From Strobilurus pachycystidiatus (lineage: Eukaryota > Basidiomycota > Agaricomycetes > Agaricales > Physalacriaceae), in contig JAHLMK010000018.1 in assembly GCA_019915135.1 (NCBI GenBank), forward strand, positions 248,001 through 312,000: 64,000 bases of DNA, written 5' to 3'. The translations under genes were made by a program, and so were the position numbers. The notes under the pieces are model-generated. The model was not told the DNA's origin and ran no database searches. It saw only the letters and a list, made by a program, of their open reading frames with translations. Below are positions 47,701 to 57,512 of this stretch, piece after piece. Numbering within the stretch: position 1 is the first letter of the stretch; the number at the start of each line of letters is the position of its first letter.

Positions 47701-49436
47701 ATGGACTTTGTACGATCGGTGGATTTGCCACCTAGCCGAACCATGGTATGTTCAGGGATATGCGCGTCGACGAGATCTTCGAGGAACTGATCCAAGGCAT
47801 GGTTGGTATAGCAGACAACGAGGATTTTCTGATCAGAGAACTCGTAGATGAACTTGGCCAAGAGCGCTCCAATGAAGGACTTTCCGGTACCTGATAAGGA
47901 AAAGGTCAAAACCCATAATGAATTGTAAAGCCGAAACGTGAACCTACCAGGAGGACCTTGGATGATAGATAGGTTCTGCGACAGGGCAGACGAAAGGGAC
48001 CGACCCTGCGCGGGGTCTAAGACTATGCGCTTGTTCAACTTGAGAAGCTGACCGATGTCGAGACTCGGATCGAATGCGAACTTGTCGACGGCGTTCCGTA
48101 ATGCAGGCGGATGGCTGGGTCCAGCAAGGGCCTTGTCCGGATCCCAAAAGAGAATTTCCTCGGCCAGTGGAAGCTCCTTCATGCGCTTCAATGTACTGAG
48201 AATGGGCTCGAAGGAAAACAAGGCAGTGTCGATTTGAATCAGCTGGATCTTGGAGGGCATGGCCGTCTTTACCTGTAGCAAGAGGCCCGTCACCGTCGCC
48301 TCTCCATCAACTTCGAGCACGATTCGGGGCGGCTTCTTTGCCAGCAGGTCTTCATTCCGCCGAACGGTCGGGAACGCTATGATTTTCTCGTTGATGAGCA
48401 GGCACGACAAGGACCCATGCTTGAGCAGCTTGGAGTTCTCCTTCTTCATAAAGAATGCCTTCCTCTGCTCCGGCTTCAGTTTTGCCAACTCGGGAAAATC
48501 CGCTAGACACTCGAATACCAGTGCCCACTTGGCACGGCGCTGCTCGTCCCCCGTGTTGATATCAACCAGCTGCAGGCCGCCGATTTTGAAGCCTCGATGC
48601 TTCTTCCCTGCCTGCTTCCCCAACGCAATCTGGACCTCTTCGCGCATCTCGTTCAGCATCTCTTCACGCATCAGGCGAAATTCGTTATCCAGATATATGG
48701 CCTGCCTGAACTCCTCCGTGCTAGGATCGTCCAATGCATCACTCGTACGCAGGAACGGGGGCGCCTTCGAGGCAATCTCTTCACCAGTGGGTAAGATTGA
48801 GATGAGACGGAAGTCGGCAAAGTCATTGTCATGACGTCCGCCTGGGGGGTTTGCCTCGGCGGTGGCCGCAATGGGCGGCGCGGAGAGGAGGGCGATGGTG
48901 TTCTTGATCTGAGCGCCAATCTCGCGGAGAGACGGGAGGTGGGAAGAGCATAGAGCCTGTTCGACGCTGATCGCTGTCGATAAATGCGGGGATGGAGTGG
49001 TGCTTGGGATGAGGATGAGCTGTAGAACGACCCAGGCAAAGCACTGCTTGGCGGTCTCCGTGAGGGCGTCGTTCCTAAACGCCTCAAGAAACGGCGTCCA
49101 GAAGATGGGCGGGTCGACAATGGCCGTAAGCGTCCTGTTGAGGAAGGACCCGGCACTGATAGATTTGATATCGGGGGCTTGGAGGTAGCTCAAGAGGTCC
49201 GTAGCGGGGCCATTGAAAAAAGCTACGGAGAGATCGGTGCGCAAGGCAGTAGCGAGAGAGGACAGACCATGCTCCGTGGCGGCTATGATCCTGTCAATGC
49301 ATGCAGCGGGGTCTGTCTGGACGCAAATGGATTCGATGAGCTGGCGGCTATTAGCGACGTTGCCGATGGTAGCTTTGCCCTTCAAAACAGTTTCCAGGTA
49401 CTTGTTCAACTGCACAACGCGGGCTGGGTTAGCCAT
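41733..49436 (-). CDS. SF1 helicase - NFX1-like zinc cluster - triple CbbX-type AAA+ fusion protein
   Basis: Eleven exons sum exactly to 2394 residues: 47948-49436, 47023-47890, 46405-46970, 46019-46355, 45076-45965, 44103-45020, 43944-44053, 43729-43890, 43510-43678, 43146-43460, 41733-43093. The N-terminal half is a Upf1/ZNFX1-type SF1 helicase: GPPGTGKS (about 493-500), CYTNHALDQFL, VLVEEAGEI, GDHKQLRP, AQHRMRP, DNYQGEESD and LNVLLSRAR. A Cys/His cluster like NFX1 fingers follows (about 1050-1130), then a Lys/Glu coiled coil. Three AAA+ modules of the CbbX/SpoVK type come next: GNPGTGKT/VIFIDEAY (about 1380-1440), GSPGTGKT/VLIIDEAY (about 1660-1728), and GPPGTGKT/VLFIDEAY (about 1940-2005). 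The end is a coiled coil and a Cys-containing tail (GYRCAGGGH). All NTPase motifs look intact. Helicases of this kind act on RNA in surveillance or silencing; a defence role is inference. Confidence 0.92.
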
Positions 49437-50150
49437 GGCAGCAGTGAAGTGGATTCGAACAGTATCGATGGCGGTTCCGGAAAACTGTCTTCTGCCGTAA
49501 GAAGTACACGCGCATTGCTATTGCAGAGGCTCAGCTGTTGATTGCAGCGTACGGCTTGCGATTGATTAATTTTGGATCTGAAGGCAAGAAATTCGTCTTG
49601 AATGGTATCAGACATTTAAAAAAGCAGGCTAACTGACAGGTTTCAAGAAACGCAAACCATCTCGCTTCGAGACCTGTCACATAGCGGTGAGCCTTGGATT
49701 GCGAAGATGGGCGCGTTCGGTGAGGCGGTGTAGCGTATTCGTCCTCGTAGTCATTACCCAAAAGGGCTCAGGCCCAGATGTTTCCATATCTCATCTTATC
49801 TCTATTACTCAGCTGCCCCTTAGGTATAAAAGGACTCGTAGCTCGCTGTATTTAGATTTAGGTCTTCTTGAATCACTACCACTTACAACAGTCATTCGAG
49901 CGACCGCCTGAGATCCCGACTCTCAGGATCCCCTTTCCATCCCGTGTGAACGGAACGTGGTCTCCTCGTCACGCTTCCGCCACATATTGTTGACTCTGTT
50001 GCTGCTTGCTTCTCTCTCTACCTCGTCTTAACCGACACTCCAGTCGACGGAGAATCCTGGTCTGATCAACCCGGCCATCCTCGACCCCCCAAAAAATCTT
50101 TGCTTTTCCTCTTCATCTCTTTTTCCGGCAAAATCTATTCTTGGCTATCG
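49437..50150. other. Upstream region of helicase gene and possible LTR remnant
   Basis: About 710 bp between the divergent helicase and Gag genes. It holds a strong TATA box (TATAAAAG) at 49825 reading toward the Gag gene. The sequence after it is pyrimidine-rich and could be LTR plus leader, but no second LTR copy was found in the window. Confidence 0.4.
49825..49832 (+). promoter_or_regulatory. TATA box upstream of Gag gene
   Basis: TATAAAAG lies about 325 bp before the Gag ATG at 50151. The spacing fits an LTR promoter with a leader, but the LTR ends could not be defined. Confidence 0.45.
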
Positions 50151-53100
50151 ATGGGCTACAATCTGCGATCGCGTGGGCGCCCTCGTGCTAACTCTGCTCC
50201 ACAGCGGTTAAGCACTGCGCCGTCCTCTGCTTCGCAGCCCGGCCGCGGCCTTGGTGAGTCTAATCTTGGCTCTCCTCTTACTCCTTTTCCCCCATCCTTC
50301 CAAAATTCGGCTCCCATGAACCGAAACCCCGCCGTTGAGAACGCCAAGCCCTCGGGCCAGCTAGTATCTCCGAGTATCCCTCTTGGCATCGCGCCAGAGG
50401 CGACCGTCGCTATCAAAATCGAACCATCCGAGGATGTTATCCCCTCCGAGTCTGCGGACATCGTCGAGGCTGGCGTTGGTGACGATCAACGCCCTTGGAC
50501 CGTCGTTACTCATACTAAGAGTCGTAGTAATGACAATGATGATTCTGTTTCCGCTTTTCGTAATAAAGTTTTGAATCATGAGCAAGAACAACTAGTCAAA
50601 GCAGCCGAATATGCGCTATCAGCCCAAGAACAGCACAAGATAGCCCGTCGGAACCAAGCTCTCCGGATTTATGATCCCGGTGAAAGATCTGATGTCTCTG
50701 ACACTGTTGAGAGCACGGACGTTGATGTCCCACGTCCTGAGTCCCCTGAACTTCCTTATATTGGTAAAGGAAAGGGTATAGATCCCCGTAACTGGGGAAA
50801 CCTTGATCTAGACCTAGACGGAGATGAAGGACTCATGGCACAGCACGCGCTACTGGATAGCATGAGGCGCGTTGCTCCCAAGGTCTCCGGACCCAAGCAC
50901 TTCTCGAGTCATGTTCTTCCTGTTGAAGAAAGCGAAGATTCAGATGATGGAGACGAGTCCGATTCTTTTGAGACTCCACTCCGTGTTTCTGTCTCGCCTC
51001 CCGAGGTCCTGAATGCGCCTGCCAAATCGGCTCGTGTTAGCCTGAGTACTGTCAAGCTTGCTCACTCTGACTCTGAGTCATCAGAGTCTGAACCTGAGTA
51101 TACTCCCTCGAGACCAGAGAAGTCAGTTTCTTTGACCTCAGTGCCCGTTCAACACCGTACAACTGTTGAGGACGTAACTGAGTCCGAAGATCCTGAATAT
51201 GAGGCACCGCCTAAGCGTGGGGTTAAGCTCTCTCGATATGTTCTTGAGGAGATCCCTCAAAAAGAACGGAAGAAGAACCGACCCACCTCTTCAAGGGCTA
51301 AGACCATTGAACCTAGTGAATCTGACTCAAGCATTGGCTTGTCTCGGAAGTCTAAATCCAAGAGCAAGAAATCTCGTTCAAAATCTCACCCGAAGGCTCG
51401 CGCGACCGCGAGTCCGCTCACTGATGTGCTCGCCAGTCGAGTCCGAGATGTTGTTGATGAACCCCGGCACCGGAGCAAGTCTAAATCGAAGGAGATGGAC
51501 GAATTTATGCGTCCGGTTACCCAGATTGCGCCCAAGAGCCATCTGGCTCGATTATTGAACTTGGTACATTCTAAGAAAGCCGCGGAACCGAGTGATCCTA
51601 GCTCTTCTAGTAGCTCTAGTTCATCATCATCGTCAAGTGACAGTGAATCGGAATCTTCATCGTCAAGTTCTAGTTCCTCGAGTGATGACCATAGGCGAAA
51701 GTCCCGGAAGTCGAAGTCGCACAAGAAGAAAAAGAGCAAACACTCAATCTTGAAGCCCGACCCGCCCGAGAAGTATAGTGGCATATCGGACGTCCGAGTC
51801 TTCATGAAGTTTGTAACTGAGGGGACAGCTTATGTTCGTGACGGCCGTGTGCCTAAGAAGCATCGCGTCTTGAAGCTCTCACACTATCTTACCGGTGTGG
51901 CACAAGATTTCTATATCACTAGTATTGCCGATGATGTTCGTAACTGGCGTCTCAAACAGTTCTTTATGGAATTGTATAACTACTGCTTCCCGCTGACATT
52001 CCGTCTTGACCAACGTCAGAAACTCCGTCGTGCATTCCAAAATGATAAGACAGTCCGACAGTTTACCCTCGAACTACGTGAACTGTTCAACACCGTAGGT
52101 ATTGTTGACGAGCGCGAAAAGGTACATAAGCTTTGGCTTAGCCTGAACAACTATATTCAGCAGGGCCTCTGGAAGGAACGATTAACTCCTGAGACAGCAT
52201 CATATGCTGAAGTTGAACGCACCGCGGAACTGTTGGAGCTCATTGAAAACGTTGGACGAGCCGGTAAAGGTCACTCCAAGAAGAATGGATCCTCGGGCGC
52301 TTCCACCAAGCGCCAGGATGGGCCACGTACGAGCTCACACACTCAGACACAGCCTCAGGCTTCTGGTTCTGGTAGCCGTCCTTCTCAAGATCGTACTCGC
52401 CATCGCCATCGTGAAGATCGTAATCGCAATCGTTCTGACCGGAACGGAGGGCGAGACAATCGTGACCGGCGCCGCGATGAGCATAGGCCTAAGAGTAAGC
52501 GACCCGAGCTTACAGATAAGCAAAAGGATGAATACCGAGCTGAAGGTAAATGCTTCACCTGTGGCAAGGCGGGACATATGTCCTATCAATGTCCGGAGGG
52601 AAAGACCGTCTCAAGCAGAGGCTCTGGACCTCCAGGAGTCCGTGCCTCAGCCGCCGCAATAGCTGAGGCGTTGAATACCAGTCAGGAACCCTCACCCGGG
52701 ATGGATGACATCTGGACAGGTTCTGTTCGATTTGAGATGGACGGTGGAAACTTTGAGCTATATAATGATGATTGGATGTACGAAAGCGGCGCCGAGGAAG
52801 ACGACTCACCATCTGATGCTGAGTCCTCTACTGCCGCGAGTAGTTCCGTTGATTCTGAATTTGCTCAATTAGAAGTTTTCATTGAAGATCTCTACGAACG
52901 ACAGGATTACCTTGACAGCTTGCAGCTCCGAGTTTCCAGACTCGGAGATGAAGTCAGTATTGGCCATGATCTTGAAGATGAACTAGAATCCGAGATCAGT
53001 GATTTCAATAGTCTTGCTGCTCTATTCGAGAACTTTAGCACGCACGATGACTCAGATAAGGAGAATTGCCCACCATCTAACTCCTCTGATGATATGCCTC

Positions 53101-53396
53101 CGCTACTGGACGCCTCTGATTCCGAGTCTGACGACGACGACTTCTTGGCAGGTTACGCGGCAGGCGCCTCCAAATCCGGTGATAGTATGCCTGACTTGCA
53201 GGACAGACAACCATCTCGATCGGGCTGTATTTTTTATTTTCGCCTCCCCCGCTCCTTCTCCTACTCTAAAAATCCTATAATCTACTCTAAAAAACGCTCT
53301 AACTCTCTGGCTGCGTCACCGCACCGTTTTTTCGAAAATCCGCCGACATCCAAAGGAGTGGCGATAAATGTCGTACGAAGACGTGGACGACGTTGA
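50151..53396 (+). pseudogene. Ty3-type Gag gene, 3' end interrupted
   Basis: One long open frame starts at MGYNLRSRGRPRANS. Residues about 1-500 are acidic, Ser-rich and disordered. A retrotransposon Gag domain follows (PEKYSGISDVRVFMKFV, FFMELYNYCFP, RQFTLELREL). Then comes an Arg/His-rich stretch and a CCHC zinc knuckle CFTCGKAGHMSYQC (CX2CX4HX4C) at about 52550. Past about 53225 the composition changes abruptly to a T/C-rich sequence that looks like the leader of the next element, and the frame stops at 53396. No protease, RT or integrase of this element was found downstream. I read it as a Gag gene cut by a later insertion. It overlaps the next frame by 29 bp. Confidence 0.7.
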
Positions 53397-55212
53397 TTGG
53401 GGTGACGGGTACAAAGATGGCACTCAGCCTGACGGGGTCGGAGGTGAAGAAGGTGATTGGATCACTCAGGGCGATATGGACGTGCAGGGCGACGAGGTGC
53501 AGGGCGAGGTGGACCTTGGTGTAGATGGGGATATGGGGACGACACCGAGCTCGGCCTTCGCGCCCCCTTCCCACTGCCGTTCCTTACAGGGCCAGTCAAC
53601 CCGCTCGTTCGAGAGCGTACCGGGCGGAGATGCGAGTGCCGAGGAGTCTCGCGGGAAGAGACGTCGCAGGCGGTCGAAGGGGAAGGGAAAAGCAGACCCT
53701 CCCCGGACACTGTCGCCGTCTCTTTCTCAGACGGTAAACAGCCAAGCATCCATCGTGGGCAGCGCAAACCAGACCGAAGACGGCATGCCTACTCGGCCTA
53801 GCTCGCCCGTCGCCCCGCCCCCTCCGACGCCTTCCCGATCCGCCCCGAAAAAGCCGACCCGCGCTAATACGGCAGCAATCGCTCAACAGAAGGTCGACGC
53901 TAAGCTGCTGCAACTCGAGGACGCCGTGGCCGACACGCGGAACCGCCTGACCCAGGGAGAGTCAACCGCAGCGTCCCTCGCTGCGTTCCTCCCCCGGATT
54001 GTCTCAGCCCTGGAGGCCGCGACGGAGGAGTCTCGCACAATGGGGAGGCACATTGGTGGGATAGATTCACACATGGAGACAGTTAGCAAGGCTGCCGACA
54101 GGATGGCGCGAAACACCCACGTCGCGGCACACTGCGCCCTGGAGGCTTTCGGTCAAATGTGTCTCATCATGCACGACGCACGCAGGATTGCTCGCGCCGC
54201 TTGGGAGGGCCACGAGTTCGGACCCCTGCCGGATGTCATCAACCCCAACACTGCTCCTCTCGCAGAGCGGCTGAGTGACGAGGAGATCCTGGCCGGGTTT
54301 CCTACACTCGCCGACCTTGAGGCCGAGGTGGCCGCTGGTGACTCTCACTCGCATGCCTTGTGCAACGCGGTAGCGCAGACGCTGTCTGCCAAGGCTTTCC
54401 TCCCTCGGTCCGAGGATGACACTCCAGATCTCGATGGTTTCCCAGCAATGGCGGACGACCGCGACGCCGCGCCGGCCTTGCTTTCGCGCATGAACAGCGT
54501 CTCATCCGATATCTTCAATGAGTTCTCCGTTCCACCATCTCCCGAGCCGGATCATCGTGCTCTTCCTGCTACTGACAAGCCGCCCACCTTGCTGCATAGG
54601 TTGAACGTGCCCGTCCGTCCCTCTGCATCCACGTCTTCCAACACAGGATCCTCCAAAAACATGCCACCCAGCAACGAGCACCAGCTCCCTTCTCATTCTG
54701 CAAAGACGGTCTCTTCAAAAATGGCTCGCCCGGCCGACGACGCTCCTACCAGCTCCGACGCACCTCCCAAAAAGAAGCAACAACAGGACAACAGTAAATC
54801 GGGTGACAACAAGAAGCGAACCGTGGACGGCGGCCATCCCAAGGACGTCAAGAAGAAGAATACCTCTGGCCGGCCCGCTAAGGCGGTATACAGCTCTCAG
54901 TACGCGGCGTGCGCACCTCCTGGGAGTTTTGTGTCTCTTGGCCCTTATCGCTGGTGGTCAGAGGCTCATGATGCCGCTCGGCGTGCATTTCAGGATCTGC
55001 TGTCGACGATTCCATCGTCCAGCTCTGCCCCACTGCCCCAGCCTGTCGTCGTTGCCCGTAGCATGGCCGACACTCGTTACCTCGACCTTGTTTTCACGTC
55101 TCCGGGTGCCGCTCGCACGTTTGCCAAAGCTTGGAACGCTGCTCCTCCCTCTCAAGGTGAGGATGCCGAACCTGACGCTGTCATCCGGGCTTGGCACTCT
55201 GGGTCAGCGTAG
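53368..55212 (+). CDS. LINE ORF1-like RNA-binding protein
   Basis: A single frame of 614 residues starts at the ATG at 53368. Residues 1-160 are low-complexity and include KR-rich nuclear-type signals (RGKRRRRRSKGKGK). Residues about 170-270 form a long coiled coil (QQKVDAKLLQLEDAVADTRN), as in trimeric LINE ORF1 proteins. After a disordered Ser/Pro and Lys-rich part, the last 110 residues look like a compact fold (GPYRWWSEAHDAARRAFQDL, then YLDLVFTSPGAARTFAKAW), possibly RRM-like. It ends in TAG, and the same frame then runs on into the endonuclease. The ORF1 role is inferred from position and architecture. Confidence 0.6.
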   Translation: MSYEDVDDVDWGDGYKDGTQPDGVGGEEGDWITQGDMDVQGDEVQGEVDLGVDGDMGTTPSSAFAPPSHCRSLQGQSTRSFESVPGGDASAEESRGKRRRRRSKGKGKADPPRTLSPSLSQTVNSQASIVGSANQTEDGMPTRPSSPVAPPPPTPSRSAPKKPTRANTAAIAQQKVDAKLLQLEDAVADTRNRLTQGESTAASLAAFLPRIVSALEAATEESRTMGRHIGGIDSHMETVSKAADRMARNTHVAAHCALEAFGQMCLIMHDARRIARAAWEGHEFGPLPDVINPNTAPLAERLSDEEILAGFPTLADLEAEVAAGDSHSHALCNAVAQTLSAKAFLPRSEDDTPDLDGFPAMADDRDAAPALLSRMNSVSSDIFNEFSVPPSPEPDHRALPATDKPPTLLHRLNVPVRPSASTSSNTGSSKNMPPSNEHQLPSHSAKTVSSKMARPADDAPTSSDAPPKKKQQQDNSKSGDNKKRTVDGGHPKDVKKKNTSGRPAKAVYSSQYAACAPPGSFVSLGPYRWWSEAHDAARRAFQDLLSTIPSSSSAPLPQPVVVARSMADTRYLDLVFTSPGAARTFAKAWNAAPPSQGEDAEPDAVIRAWHSGSA

Positions 55213-55317
55213 GAATTTGGGACGAGCGGGTCTGTTGACCGCCTCTCCAATCGATGTGAAGATCCAGTGAATACAACGTCTAGTACTTTAGATGAGGGTA
55301 ACACTGCTCTTGTAGTC

Positions 55318-56916
55318 ATGTCTTGGAATATCGACGGTGGTTTAACAACATTTCTGTCTCGTCCCGATGAGAACTTTATTGCAAAGATTACCTCTTGCGA
55401 TATAGTCTTCTTCCAGGAAACTCATATGCGTGTCGGTCAAGATGACTGGATGCATGCTCCAAAAGGCTATGAATTTATTTCCTGGCCACGTCTGCGAGAG
55501 AACAGCAAGGGCGACGTTTGGGGTGGTGTGGCTACCTTGATTCGAAAGAGCCTACGTTGGACGCTCCGACACGACTTGTCCTCGCCCGACATCCTTGTGA
55601 TTGATGTCAATGGGTTTCTGTACGTCAACGCCTACATTGTTCCTGAGAACTCCAAGGCTCGTTGGGAGGACTGGACTGATGTCCACCCTTGGGTTAGTCT
55701 CCTCAACCTCCTCCGACATCTCAACTCAGAAGGGCTGCCTTACTTCCTACTGGGTGATCTGAACGCACGTACCGCAAGCGATACACCGTCCTCTTTCCAC
55801 CCTGTTCGCGTCTCTGAAGACAAGAAGACAAACACTCGTGGAAACGCCTGGCTGGCAGACCTGCGACGACTTGACTGTACCATTCTCAATGGGTCACAAG
55901 GAATCCCTGGCGCACATTGTGGGTTCACATCGTTTCAACACAGAGAGGGCAGACCGCCTCGTCGTGCCGTTGTAGACTATGCCGTGTGTCCAAACATGTG
56001 CCTACCCTTCATCACACAGCTCGACGTGGAAGGCAGGACTATTTGGTCCGACCATGCTCCAGTCATCCTCCAAGTTCTCCTTCCCATCGCCTCCTCCCCT
56101 TTCCACGGAGCGAAGAATCGTCGGCGGACGAAGAACCCTCCTCTACCAATAGTCACCCACCTTGACCATCTGCTTGATCGCATCCTCAGCGCTGAGACAG
56201 ATCCTCGTGTTGCCATGGGGAAGGCTTACGGCTGGGCTCGCCCTGCCGATAAAGCCGCCACAGTCATATACACTGACGGTTTGTGCATGGGGTCCACTTC
56301 TCCATCTCCCAGGGCTGGATCTGGCGTCTTCTTCGGTAACGGATCTGCAAAGAACGCCTCCCTTCGAGTACCCGGGGAGCAAACCAACAATAGGGGAGAG
56401 CTGTACGCCATTCTGGCTGCTCTCCTCGGCGTCTCGTGCAGCACCTTACTCCACATCTTTACCGACTCCGAGTACGCTATCCGTTCCATATGCGAATGGG
56501 GTCCACAAAACGCTCAGACGGACTGGTCTTGCCCTAACGGTGATATCCTGCGGGCTATTCATACACGTCTCAAACAGTGAACAGCTCAAGTGCATTTCAC
56601 TCACGTTCGAGGACATTCCGGAAATGCGCATAACGACGCAGCAGACCGCCTGGCTAAGGCGGGCTGCCTGCTCCCCCTTCCGTCCGATGACACGAACCTC
56701 CTCTTTGTCGTCGCTTCCCAAAAATGTCCCCCCCCCATCTCTCCAGAAGATCCTGCCGCTATCCCGAAGGTCCACTCCACTCTTCTTCCAGTCAATCATT
56801 TCAAACCAACGTCGTCTCGCCCCGCCGACTCTTTCCAGTCAGACAGTCATCGTGGCCGCTCCCATCGCGTTCAGGTGCAGCGTACAATCCTCGGCCACAC
56901 CTGTGGATGTATGTAA
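55318..56916 (+). pseudogene. LINE ORF2 remnant: AP endonuclease plus RNase H, no RT
   Basis: The first ATG after the ORF1 stop opens MSWNIDGG, the usual start of an endonuclease/exonuclease/phosphatase domain. Its motifs are present: FFQETHM, GDLNARTASD and WSDHAPVIL. After a linker of about 50 residues an RNase H domain follows, with the acidic residues in IYTDG, NNRGELYAI and FTDSEYAI. An in-frame TGA at 56578-56580 interrupts it just before THVRGHSGNAHNDAADRLAK, which holds the last His and Asp. The frame ends at 56916 shortly after SHRGRSHRVQ. No reverse transcriptase (YxDD) was found. The gene is probably dead. Confidence 0.75.
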
Positions 56917-56963
56917 AAGACTTTTATCCGATAGTTATCAGGAAAACATACATGCAAATAGCC

Positions 56964-56991
56964 CGATAGTTATCGTGACCGATAACTATCG
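56964..56991. repeat. Perfect 12-bp inverted repeat hairpin
   Basis: CGATAGTTATCG (56964-56975), the loop TGAC, and the exact reverse complement (56980-56991) form a 28-bp hairpin. A further partial copy, CCGATAGTTATC, lies about 35 bp upstream. It sits between the LINE remnant and the KDZ gene end and may belong to a transposon terminus. Confidence 0.7.
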
Positions 56992-57182
56992 ATCAATGAT
57001 AGCAGCGCACGGACTGCCCGATTAGGAAGGTGGCCTCCCAACGCGGATGAGGCTGTGTTCCTCCCCCGCCGTCCATTCCCAAACGAGCCAAGTAGTGCAA
57101 ATTTCATATATTATTCTTGTTACTGGCTACACGTCACAGGCGGGCTGTTCCCTAAAGCGGATCGGCATGTACTTCCTGCCCG

Positions 57183-57310
57183 TGTTATAGACATGCGGAA
57201 CAGTCTATAACACATGGTATATATAGCCCCAACCACACTAAATGACAAGTCGTCATAGTAGCCTTTTGGCTCAGTGGTTATTGTGTCAGTGGTTGGGCAC
57301 GATTATTACA
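57183..57310 (+). repeat. TRIM 5' long terminal repeat
   Basis: 128 bp, TG to CA. The first 30 bp form an inverted repeat (TGTTATAGAC ... GTCTATAACA, 10-bp arms). A TATATATAG box follows at about 57219. Confidence 0.88.
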
Positions 57311-57512
57311 GTATGACGACTTCAACAGGTCACCGGTTCGATCTGGCTCATGGGCAAATTTCCATACTTTATTCATGACTCCTCAGAATCGACTGACCTG
57401 CAGGGTTGCGTCCCTGGGGGCTTTGCTATAGAACCCTTGTGATCAGTGGCTGTGCTGCTGGGCCCTGTCCTAACTCAGGCTCCATTGGTTCAGTGCCTAA
57501 AGGAGGAGGTAC

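Larger units (their letters stand above)
53226..56916 (+). mobile_element. LINE-like element, 3'-truncated, inserted in Gag
   Basis: The element has a pyrimidine-rich leader, a coiled-coil ORF1 (53368-55212) and an ORF2 (55318-56916) with an AP-type endonuclease and RNase H. No reverse transcriptase lies between or after them. The 5' edge is set by the composition change inside the Gag gene, and the 3' edge by loss of coding sense. No poly-A tail or target duplication was identified, so both limits are approximate. Confidence 0.6.

Noticed and set aside
57240..57360. A true tRNA gene
   Set aside because: A and B boxes are present, but the acceptor and T stems do not pair convincingly, and the A box half is duplicated in both LTRs. 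It is better explained as part of the TRIM.
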